19,346 bases of DNA from Candidatus Omnitrophota bacterium (lineage in GTDB: Bacteria > Omnitrophota > Gorgyraeia > Duberdicusellales > 4484-171). Made by a program: the position numbers and the translations under genes. Shown here in pieces: positions 1 to 5,531 of the stretch. A model generated the notes under the pieces. The model ran no database searches and was not told the origin of the DNA. It saw nothing but the letters and a program-made list of their open reading frames with translations. The DNA lies in the NCBI GenBank assembly GCA_021735105.1, contig JAIPHS010000010.1:1-19346 (forward strand), written 5' to 3'. Numbering within the stretch: the first letter of the stretch is position 1; each line of letters begins with the position of its first letter.

Positions 1-2
1 AT

Positions 3-71
3 GTAGGCAAAAACCAAACTGTGGCAGGCCTCCCAGCTCGTCAGCTAGGGCCAAGGAGTAAAAATGGATAA
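3..71 (+). CDS. glmU: 3' end of a hexapeptide-repeat acyltransferase, probably GlmU (partial)
   Basis: Frame 3 is open from the window edge to a TAA at 69-71 and encodes the last 22 residues of a protein, ending VAGLPARQLGPRSKNG. The V-AG-LPAR pattern is typical of the last coil of left-handed beta-helix acyltransferases. A glmU (gcaD) gene directly before prs-ctc-pth is a well known order in Firmicutes, so GlmU, the bifunctional GlcNAc-1-phosphate uridyltransferase/acetyltransferase that makes UDP-GlcNAc, is the best guess. UDP-GlcNAc is the starting substrate of the lipid A genes further along. The stop overlaps the prs start by 8 nt, suggesting translational coupling. Only the tail is visible, so another acyltransferase of the same fold cannot be excluded. 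Confidence 0.55.
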   Translation, partial: VGKNQTVAGLPARQLGPRSKNG

Positions 72-1011
72 ATTAGTAGTTTTCAGCGGCAGTTCTAACT
101 GCTCTTTAGCTGAAAAAATTTGTAAAAACTTAGATACAGATTTAGGTAAAGCAAAAATTTCACGTTTTAGCGATGGCGAGGTGAAAGTTCAGCTAAAAGA
201 AAATGTACGGGGCAAAGATGTATTTTTAATTCAATCGACTTGCCCCCCGGTTAATGAAAATTTAGTAGAGCTATTAGTTATGCTAGACGTAGCTCGGCGC
301 GCTTCAGCTCAAAGAATAACAGCAGTTATACCTTATTTTGGTTATGCCCGCCAAGATAGAAAAGATAAACCCAGAGTGCCAATTACCGCAAAATTAGTTG
401 CTAATATTTTAACAAGCTCGGGGGCTGATAGGGTATTAACCTTAGATTTACATGCCGGCCAGATACAAGGTTTTTTTGATATACCCCTGGATCATTTGTA
501 TGCGATTAATGTTTTTTTTGAATATTTTAAAGAAAATAAAATAGAAGATTTAGTGATTGTTTCGCCTGATGTCGGCGGAATTAAGATGGCCAGGGCTTAT
601 GCAAAGCGTTTTGGCGCAGATTTAGCTATAGTTGATAAAAGAAGAAAGTCTCCGGAATCAACAGAAGTGATGCATATCTTAGGTGACGTAAAAGATAAGA
701 ATGTATTATTGGTAGATGATATAATTGCAACAGGTTCTTCCTTGGTTAACGGAGCGGCTGCCTTAAAAAAGGAAGGCGCAAAAAATATTTTTGCAGCTAT
801 AAGCCACGGGATTTTATCTAATAATGCAGTTGAGAAACTGCAAAATTCCGCTATAGATAGCCTAGCGATAACCGATTCAATTCCTTTAGCAGAAGATAAA
901 AAAAGAGATAAAATAAAAGTAGTTTCTTTAGACAATCTTTTTGCTGAAGCTATAAAAAGAATTCATTTTGAAAAGTCAATAAGCGGGCTTTTCGATTCAA
1001 TAGGAGGTTAA
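64..1011 (+). CDS. prs: Ribose-phosphate pyrophosphokinase (PRPP synthase)
   Basis: Makes PRPP from ribose 5-phosphate and ATP in the cytoplasm, for nucleotide, histidine, tryptophan and NAD synthesis. The 315-residue length is normal for bacterial class I enzymes. The sequence shows the N-terminal SGSSN start, the PYFGYARQDRK segment that forms part of the ATP site, the LDLHAGQIQGFF stretch, a flexible-loop KRR around residue 197, and the PRPP-binding loop VDDIIATGSSL near residues 217-227. The ATG at 64 has an AAGGAG at 53-58, inside the end of the upstream glmU-like gene, so the two are probably cotranscribed and coupled. The neighbours rplY and pth give the classic prs-ctc-pth order. Base composition matches the neighbours. 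Confidence 0.97.
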   Translation: MDKLVVFSGSSNCSLAEKICKNLDTDLGKAKISRFSDGEVKVQLKENVRGKDVFLIQSTCPPVNENLVELLVMLDVARRASAQRITAVIPYFGYARQDRKDKPRVPITAKLVANILTSSGADRVLTLDLHAGQIQGFFDIPLDHLYAINVFFEYFKENKIEDLVIVSPDVGGIKMARAYAKRFGADLAIVDKRRKSPESTEVMHILGDVKDKNVLLVDDIIATGSSLVNGAAALKKEGAKNIFAAISHGILSNNAVEKLQNSAIDSLAITDSIPLAEDKKRDKIKVVSLDNLFAEAIKRIHFEKSISGLFDSIGG

Positions 1012-1021
1012 ATTCGGACTT

Positions 1022-1044
1022 ATCACTTACGGAACGTAAGTGAT
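1022..1044 (+). other. Perfect 10-bp hairpin after prs
   Basis: ATCACTTACG (1022-1031) and CGTAAGTGAT (1035-1044) are perfect inverted repeats around a GAA triloop, 10 nt after the prs stop. No T-tract follows, so it is not a classical intrinsic terminator. It could be an RNA processing or stabilising hairpin between prs and rplY. Confidence 0.5.
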
Positions 1045-1057
1045 GTCTTCATTTAAC

Positions 1058-1097
1058 CCTTGACAGACGCGCTTTTTAGGTAGGTTGCTTGTCAAGG
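1058..1097 (+). other. Second inverted repeat in the rplY leader
   Basis: CCTTGACA (1058-1065) and TGTCAAGG (1090-1097) are perfect 8-bp inverted repeats with a 24-nt loop. The structure ends 13 nt before the rplY Shine-Dalgarno AAGGAGG (1111-1117). The left arm contains TTGACA, which resembles a -35 box, but no acceptable -10 box lies at the right distance, so a structured leader is the better reading. Confidence 0.4.
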
Positions 1098-1122
1098 ATA
1101 AGTCTCATTAAAGGAGGATAAG

Positions 1123-1866
1123 ATGGAACGCGCAAAAATAAGAGTAGAGAAGCGAACCGACAAAGGCAAACAAGCTGTAAAAAAAATAAGGGCAGAAGGC
1201 TCTGTTCCCTCTATAGTATACGGAAAAGATATCAATGCTGCAATTACTATTTCATCGGAAGGTTTTAAGACTTTAAGAGATATCCATTTTTCTGAAAGTA
1301 CAGTTATAGATTTATCTATTTCAGGAGATAAAAAATCAGAATCAATTCCAGTATTAATTAAGGACATTCAGTACCATCCTTTAACTGACAAAGTAATCCA
1401 TGTTGATTTACTCCAGGTATCATTAAAAGAAAAAATTACAGTTCACATTCCTATAGTATTAAAGGGGCAAGCCCAAGGTAAAGAAGAAGGTGCGGCCTTA
1501 GAGCAGACATTGAGAGAAATAGAAGTAGAAGGATTGCCTTTAAATATTCCCGAAAATATTGAAATTGATATTTCCGGCCTTAATATTGGCCATTCCCTGC
1601 ATGTAGAAAATATTCAAGTTTCCAGTGATATAGAAATAATCACTGAGCCGGAAGCGACAGTTGCAACATTAACTGTGAAGAGGGAAGAGGAAGAAGAGGA
1701 AGAAGAGCTATTAGGCGAGGAAGCATCTACAGAGCCTGAGGTTATGAAAGAAAAGGAAGAAGAAGGCGAAGGAGAGGGGCCAGAAGAGAGAAAGGATAAA
1801 GGTTCAAGGTTAAAGGATAAAGAAAAAGAAAGAGAGGCAGAAAAAGAAGAGAATAAAAAAGAATAA
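1123..1866 (+). CDS. rplY: 50S ribosomal protein bL25 (Ctc/TL5 family) with a long acidic tail
   Basis: Binds 5S rRNA in the large subunit. The 247-residue protein has the L25 beta-barrel domain at about residues 1-92, with the conserved VPSIVYGK segment, and the TL5-type C-terminal domain at about 97-187, with HIPIVLKG and a central QTLREIEVEGLP segment. Residues from about 188 to 247 are a highly charged Glu/Lys-rich extension with little sequence complexity. It contains a direct repeat at DNA level (AAAGGATAAA at 1791-1800 and 1812-1821). CTC proteins often have acidic tails, but this one is long and repeat-derived in appearance. The start is fixed by AAGGAGG at 1111-1117. pth follows after 2 nt, so coupling is likely. 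Confidence 0.93.
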   Translation: MERAKIRVEKRTDKGKQAVKKIRAEGSVPSIVYGKDINAAITISSEGFKTLRDIHFSESTVIDLSISGDKKSESIPVLIKDIQYHPLTDKVIHVDLLQVSLKEKITVHIPIVLKGQAQGKEEGAALEQTLREIEVEGLPLNIPENIEIDISGLNIGHSLHVENIQVSSDIEIITEPEATVATLTVKREEEEEEEELLGEEASTEPEVMKEKEEEGEGEGPEERKDKGSRLKDKEKEREAEKEENKKE

Positions 1867-1868
1867 AA

Positions 1869-2441
1869 TTGAAAGTTATAGTTGGTTTAGGCAATCCAGG
1901 TAAAAAGTATTCTGAAAATAGGCATAACGCAGGGTTTAAGATAATTGACCAGTTAGTTTATGAATATGAAGTAAAATTAAAGAGATCTATTCGGCAAAAA
2001 GCTTGGCTGGGAGAATTAAGAATAGATTCAGATTGTTTTTTGCTAGTTAAGCCTAAAACTTATATGAATGTTTCCGGCCTTTGTGTAAGCAGAGTTTTAG
2101 CTAAATATAAGGTTTCAACTGAAGATTTATTAATTATTTATGATGATGCTGACCTAAATCTTGGAACTTTAAGAATAAAAAAAAGCGGTTCCTCCGCGGG
2201 CCATGGAGGTGCGGCCTCGATCATTGATGTTTTAGGGACAAAAGAGATTAACCGCCTAAAGGTTGGAATTGGCCGGCCAACTCTTGGGAGAGGGGATTAC
2301 CAGCTGCCTCTTACTGAATATGTTTTATCTAATTTTTCAAGCGAAGAAAAAAAACAGCTTAAAGAGGTTATTGCAAAGGCAGTAGAAGTTTCATTAGATT
2401 GGTTTAGGGAAAAAAAAGAAAAAACTATCAAGGTTAGTTAA
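1869..2441 (+). CDS. pth: Peptidyl-tRNA hydrolase
   Basis: Cleaves peptidyl-tRNAs released from stalled ribosomes and recycles the tRNA; a cytoplasmic monomer. The 190-residue length is normal. The signature GLGNPGKKYSENRHNAGF contains Asn9 and the catalytic His19, KPKTYMNVSG carries the tRNA-contacting Asn, and YDDADLNLG carries the Asp that polarises the catalytic His. GHGG is also conserved. The start is a TTG at 1869, 2 nt after the rplY stop; MKVIVGLGNPG is the expected N-terminus, so no other start makes sense. There is no clear separate Shine-Dalgarno, and translation probably depends on coupling to rplY. Confidence 0.96.
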   Translation: MKVIVGLGNPGKKYSENRHNAGFKIIDQLVYEYEVKLKRSIRQKAWLGELRIDSDCFLLVKPKTYMNVSGLCVSRVLAKYKVSTEDLLIIYDDADLNLGTLRIKKSGSSAGHGGAASIIDVLGTKEINRLKVGIGRPTLGRGDYQLPLTEYVLSNFSSEEKKQLKEVIAKAVEVSLDWFREKKEKTIKVS

Positions 2442-2445
2442 TTGA

Positions 2446-2520
2446 TATCAACGAATTACAAGTCAGTTACGAATATACGAATAAATATTCATACAATTCG
2501 TAAATTAGTATGGATTTGTA
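2446..2520 (+). repeat. AT-rich palindromic repeat, copy 1 (before rpsF)
   Basis: The pth-rpsF gap holds an imperfect palindrome with TTACGAAT at 2467-2474 and ATTCGTAA at 2496-2503. It shares with 2918-3000 the start TATCAACGAATT, the core TTACGAATATAC and the motif ATTCGTAAATT. Two copies flanking one gene suggest a short dispersed or MITE-like element. Confidence 0.6.
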
Positions 2521-2550
2521 TGTTTGTTGATGGTAGAAAGTGACAAAAAC

Positions 2551-2555
2551 GGAGG
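2551..2555 (+). promoter_or_regulatory. Shine-Dalgarno that decides the rpsF start
   Basis: GGAGG lies 4 nt before ATG 2560. An in-frame TTG at 2524 would add 12 non-conserved residues and has no such site, so 2560 is preferred. Confidence 0.8.
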
Positions 2556-2559
2556 AAAT

Positions 2560-2913
2560 ATGGAGCGCAATTATGAATGTATGCTTATTTTACGGCCTGA
2601 TTTATCAGAGCCGGAAAGAGAAAAGATTGTTGCTAGTATTGGGGAAAAAATTAAAGAACTAAAAGGACAGGTAAAAAAATCTGCTGTATGGCGGAACTTG
2701 AGGGATTTTCATTATTTTTTAAGAAGCAAGGGGGCTCAGAGGACAAAATATTATAAGGGTTCTTATTGGTTGATTGAATTTATTTTACCTACAGAAAGCC
2801 TTGATGAGTTAAAAGAAACGATAAAACTTGAAGAAGGCATCCTAAGAAGCCTTATTTTGAACAAAGAAGGCGATAAGACTAAGATAGGACAGGAGAAAAC
2901 ACAAGCTAAATAA
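2560..2913 (+). CDS. rpsF: 30S ribosomal protein bS6
   Basis: Small-subunit protein that pairs with bS18 on the platform of the 30S subunit. The protein is 117 residues from ATG 2560. The N-terminus MERNYECMLILRPDLSE is the usual bS6 start, and WRNLRDFHYFLRSKGAQ followed by YYKGSYWLIEF matches the ferredoxin-like core that contacts bS18 and 16S rRNA. It ends in a Lys/Gln-rich tail. It opens the conserved rpsF-ssb-rpsR-rplI-dnaB block. Its gaps on both sides are unusually long for the operon and each holds a copy of the same AT-rich repeat. Confidence 0.95.
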   Translation: MERNYECMLILRPDLSEPEREKIVASIGEKIKELKGQVKKSAVWRNLRDFHYFLRSKGAQRTKYYKGSYWLIEFILPTESLDELKETIKLEEGILRSLILNKEGDKTKIGQEKTQAK

Positions 2914-2917
2914 TTAT

Positions 2918-3000
2918 TATCAACGAATTTACTAATCTTTACGAATATACAAATGAAAGCATGGAGAAATTCGTAAATTCGTAATTGATTCGTAGATTCG
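2918..3000 (+). repeat. AT-rich palindromic repeat, copy 2 (after rpsF)
   Basis: Related to 2446-2520. TTACGAAT at 2939-2946 faces ATTCGTAA at 2969-2976, and ATTCGTAA is repeated at 2977-2984, with a further ATTCGTA at about 2988-2994. The left part aligns with copy 1 almost base for base, while the right part has extra ATTCGTA units. Confidence 0.6.
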
Positions 3001-3035
3001 GAGATTTACTTGTAGTTAAATAAGGGGGATAAGAG

Positions 3036-3458
3036 ATGGCGAGTTTGAATAAAGTATTTTTGTTAGGTAATTTAACCAGGGATCCTGAGTTACGTTATAC
3101 TCCCGGGGGAAATCCGGTTTCAACCCTTGGGCTGGCAGTCAATCGGATTTATAAATCTAAAGATGGCCAAAATCAAAAAGATACTTGTTTTGTAAATGTT
3201 GTTGTTTGGGGGAAAATGGCAGAGATATCTAACCAATATCTTCAAAAAGGAAGGTTGATTTTGGTTGAAGGAAGGCTGCAGTTCCGCAGTTGGGAAAACC
3301 AGCAAGGCCAGAAAAGAAATGTTATTGAAGTAGTGGCGACCAATATACAATTTATGCCGCAAGGAGATTCGAAAAACCAAGATAAACCAGAAAAAAAAGA
3401 TGATGAAAAAGTAGTCAACTTAGAGGATGAAGATAATAATTTAGGAGAAGCGATATAA
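3036..3458 (+). CDS. ssb: Single-stranded DNA-binding protein
   Basis: Coats single-stranded DNA in replication, repair and recombination. The OB fold covers about residues 3-103: LNKVFLLGNLTRDPELRYTP, then FVNVVVWGKMAE and LILVEGRLQFRSWENQQGQKR are family hallmarks. A Lys/Asp/Glu-rich linker follows from about residue 108. The 140-residue protein ends NLGEAI rather than the usual acidic DDDIPF-like tip with a terminal Pro-Phe, which in well studied SSBs binds partner proteins. The start has AGGGGG at 3023-3028. The rpsR start lies 1 nt after the stop, so the two are coupled. Confidence 0.95.
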   Translation: MASLNKVFLLGNLTRDPELRYTPGGNPVSTLGLAVNRIYKSKDGQNQKDTCFVNVVVWGKMAEISNQYLQKGRLILVEGRLQFRSWENQQGQKRNVIEVVATNIQFMPQGDSKNQDKPEKKDDEKVVNLEDEDNNLGEAI

Positions 3459-3459
3459 T

Positions 3460-3702
3460 ATGGCTAAAAAAAGTAAAAAAAGCAGACAGAAAATAACCCG
3501 TTTTAAGAAAAATTGTATATTTTGTAAAAAAGGATTAGAAATTGATTATAAAGATGTAGAGTTGATGAAAAAGCATCTTACCAATCGAGGCAAAATAAAA
3601 TCTCGCCGGATTACGGGAGTTTGCGCAAAGCATCAGCGTAAGTTAACTAAAGAAATTCAAAGAGCAAGATTCCTGAATTTGGTGCCTTATGTAACTAAAT
3701 AA
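3460..3702 (+). CDS. rpsR: 30S ribosomal protein bS18 (zinc-motif form)
   Basis: Partner of bS6 on the 30S platform. The protein is 80 residues. The core YKDVELMKKHLTNRGKIKSRRITGVCAKHQRKLTKEIQRARFLNLVPY is a clear bS18 match, including the RARFLALLPY-like end. It carries CIFC near residues 19-22 and CAKH near 55-58, which together look like a Cys3-His zinc site (the C+ form); E. coli bS18 lacks it. The GGAG at 3444-3447, within the end of ssb, is 12 nt from the start, somewhat far. Confidence 0.96.
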   Translation: MAKKSKKSRQKITRFKKNCIFCKKGLEIDYKDVELMKKHLTNRGKIKSRRITGVCAKHQRKLTKEIQRARFLNLVPYVTK

Positions 3703-3717
3703 GGAGGGTTGGATTGA

Positions 3718-4167
3718 ATGAAAGTTATTCTTTTAGATAATAATGTGGAAAAATTAGGCAAAGAAGGGGATTTGGTAGAGGTCAAAGACGGCTATGGCCG
3801 TAACTATCTTATTCCCAATAAGCTAGCCTTACCGGCTACAAAGGCAAACTTAAAAAAAGTTGAGCAGCTAAAAAAGGAAAGAGTTAAAAAAGAGAAAAAA
3901 CAAAAACAGGGCTTGATTGCTTTAAAAGATAAGCTTGACGGCTTATCTTTAACGGTTGCTACAGAAGCAAAAGAAGATGACAGCCTTTACGGTAGTATCG
4001 GAGAAGCGCAAATTATAAAGCTGGTAAAAGAAAAAGAAAAAATAGAAATACTTAAAAGTAAACTATTCCTAAAAGAGCCCATCAATAAACTGGGTGTTTA
4101 TAAAATTCCGGTAAAAATAGACAAAGACCTAGAAGCTAACCTGCGCCTATGGGTTGTTAAAAAATAA
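3718..4167 (+). CDS. rplI: 50S ribosomal protein bL9
   Basis: Large-subunit protein at the base of the L1 stalk, implicated in reading-frame maintenance. The 149-residue length is normal. The N-terminal RNA-binding domain (about residues 1-45) shows VEKLGKEGDLVEVKDGYGRNYLIP, the family signature. A Lys-rich connecting helix follows, and the C-terminal domain includes YGSIGEAQI. AAGGAGG at 3701-3707 overlaps the rpsR stop and is 10 nt from ATG 3718. dnaB starts 9 nt after the stop. Confidence 0.96.
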   Translation: MKVILLDNNVEKLGKEGDLVEVKDGYGRNYLIPNKLALPATKANLKKVEQLKKERVKKEKKQKQGLIALKDKLDGLSLTVATEAKEDDSLYGSIGEAQIIKLVKEKEKIEILKSKLFLKEPINKLGVYKIPVKIDKDLEANLRLWVVKK

Positions 4168-4176
4168 AAGAAGTTT

Positions 4177-5517
4177 ATGAATTTAAAAAGCCCCACTCAA
4201 AGCATAAACAAAATTCCTCCTCAAAATATCGAAGCTGAAATGGCTACCTTAGGCTCTATGCTTTTAAATGAAAAGGTTATTCCAGAAATCATCGAGATTA
4301 CCGATTCAGCTTTTTTTTACAAAAAAGAACATAAGATTATTTTTGAAACAATTATTGAGCTTTATGATAAGCGGACTAAAATAGATGTCCTCACTGTTGC
4401 TGAAAGTTTACGTAAAAAAAATGCTTTAGAAAAAGTCGGTGGAACCGCTCAACTCACTGCTTTGGCTGATTTTGTGCCCTCTTCTGCTAATGCCTCAAAT
4501 TATGCCCGGATAGTTAAAGAAAAGGGAATTTTGCGGGCTTTAATCGAAAATTCTTCTGAAATTATGGACTTAAGTTATAAAGGCCAAGAAGAAATAAGTG
4601 CTTTGCTAGATAGAGCTGAGAAGTTAATTTTTGAGATTAGTGACCGGCGGGTTGAGGGCGGTTATGTCCATATAAAAGATATTATTAAGGACGGTATTGA
4701 ATTGATTGAATCGCTTTATCACAAAAAATCTCATGTAACCGGTGTTCCAACCGGATTTAATGATTTTGATTTAAAAACTGCCGGATTTCAAAAAGGCGAT
4801 TTAATAATTGTTGCGGGACGGCCTTCAATGGGTAAAAGTGCTTTAGTAACTTCTATTACCGGCCATGTTGCTATCAATAAAAAAATTCCGGTAGGTATTT
4901 TTAGTTTGGAGATGTCAAAGGAACAGCTCATGCAGCGTTTTTTATGCGCGGAAGCCAAGGTAGAGGTAAATAGAGTGAGAACCGGTTTTCTTTCTCCTCC
5001 AGAGTGGCCTAGTTTAACCGCGGCAGCGGGAAAGTTGTCTGAGGCTCCGATTTATATTGATGATACTCCGGCTATGAATATTTTTGAAATAAGGGCTAAG
5101 GCGAGAAGGCTTAAAGCTCATCATGATATACAACTTATATTGGTTGATTATCTTCAGTTAATCAGGGGCTCCGGCAGAGCTGAGAGCCGTCAACAGGAAA
5201 TATCAAAAATATCACAAGGCTTGAAAGCCTTAGCTAAAGAGTTGAGTATCCCTTTGATCGCGGTAAGCCAGCTTTCTCGAGCTGTTGAATCTAGAGAAGG
5301 GCATAGGCCCAAGCTTTCTGATTTGCGTGAATCAGGAGCTATCGAACAAGATGCTGATTTGGTAGTGCTTCTTTTCCGCCAAGAGTATTATCAGCCTAGT
5401 GATGAAAATAAAGGTATAGCCGAAGCAATTATCGCAAAACAAAGAAATGGACCGGTAGGAACTGTAAATTTAGCATTTTTAAAAGAATATATGAGATTTG
5501 CCGATTTGGCAAAATAA
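4177..5517 (+). CDS. dnaB: Replicative DNA helicase DnaB
   Basis: Hexameric ring helicase that unwinds DNA at the replication fork. The 446-residue length is usual and there is no intein. The N-terminal domain begins PPQNIEAEMATLGSMLL (about residues 14-30) and runs to about 115. A linker helix that would bind primase follows, then the RecA-like core from about 186: Walker A GRPSMGKS at 214-221, IFSLEMS at 241-247, Walker B ILVDYLQL at 321-328, LRESGAIEQDAD near 383-394, and KQRNGPVG near 421-428 with the likely arginine finger. The start ATG at 4177 has only a weak AGAAG upstream, so coupling to rplI is likely. It closes the ribosomal-replication block. Confidence 0.97.
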   Translation: MNLKSPTQSINKIPPQNIEAEMATLGSMLLNEKVIPEIIEITDSAFFYKKEHKIIFETIIELYDKRTKIDVLTVAESLRKKNALEKVGGTAQLTALADFVPSSANASNYARIVKEKGILRALIENSSEIMDLSYKGQEEISALLDRAEKLIFEISDRRVEGGYVHIKDIIKDGIELIESLYHKKSHVTGVPTGFNDFDLKTAGFQKGDLIIVAGRPSMGKSALVTSITGHVAINKKIPVGIFSLEMSKEQLMQRFLCAEAKVEVNRVRTGFLSPPEWPSLTAAAGKLSEAPIYIDDTPAMNIFEIRAKARRLKAHHDIQLILVDYLQLIRGSGRAESRQQEISKISQGLKALAKELSIPLIAVSQLSRAVESREGHRPKLSDLRESGAIEQDADLVVLLFRQEYYQPSDENKGIAEAIIAKQRNGPVGTVNLAFLKEYMRFADLAK

Positions 5518-5519
5518 AA

Positions 5520-5524
5520 GGGGG
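5520..5524 (+). promoter_or_regulatory. Shine-Dalgarno supporting a TTG start for bamA
   Basis: GGGGG (within AAAGGGGG), directly after the dnaB stop, is 7 nt from TTG 5532. TTG 5526 is only 1 nt away, and ATG 5562 has no ribosome-binding sequence near it. This favours 5532. Confidence 0.55.
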
Positions 5525-5531
5525 TTTGACT

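Noticed and set aside
20..60. Possible riboswitch or leader hairpin before prs
   Set aside because: The stretch is better explained as the coding 3' end of a glmU-like gene, open to a stop at 69-71, and it matches no riboswitch consensus I know.
1060..1088. TTGACA at 1060-1065 as a promoter for rplY
   Set aside because: No acceptable -10 box at 16-18 nt; the hexamer is the left arm of an inverted repeat.
2524..2559. Longer bS6 start at TTG 2524
   Set aside because: The 12 extra residues are not typical of bS6, and GGAGG at 2551-2555 points to ATG 2560.
2446..3000. CRISPR-like array in the rpsF flanks
   Set aside because: Only short irregular ATTCGTAA units, no regular spacers and no cas genes.
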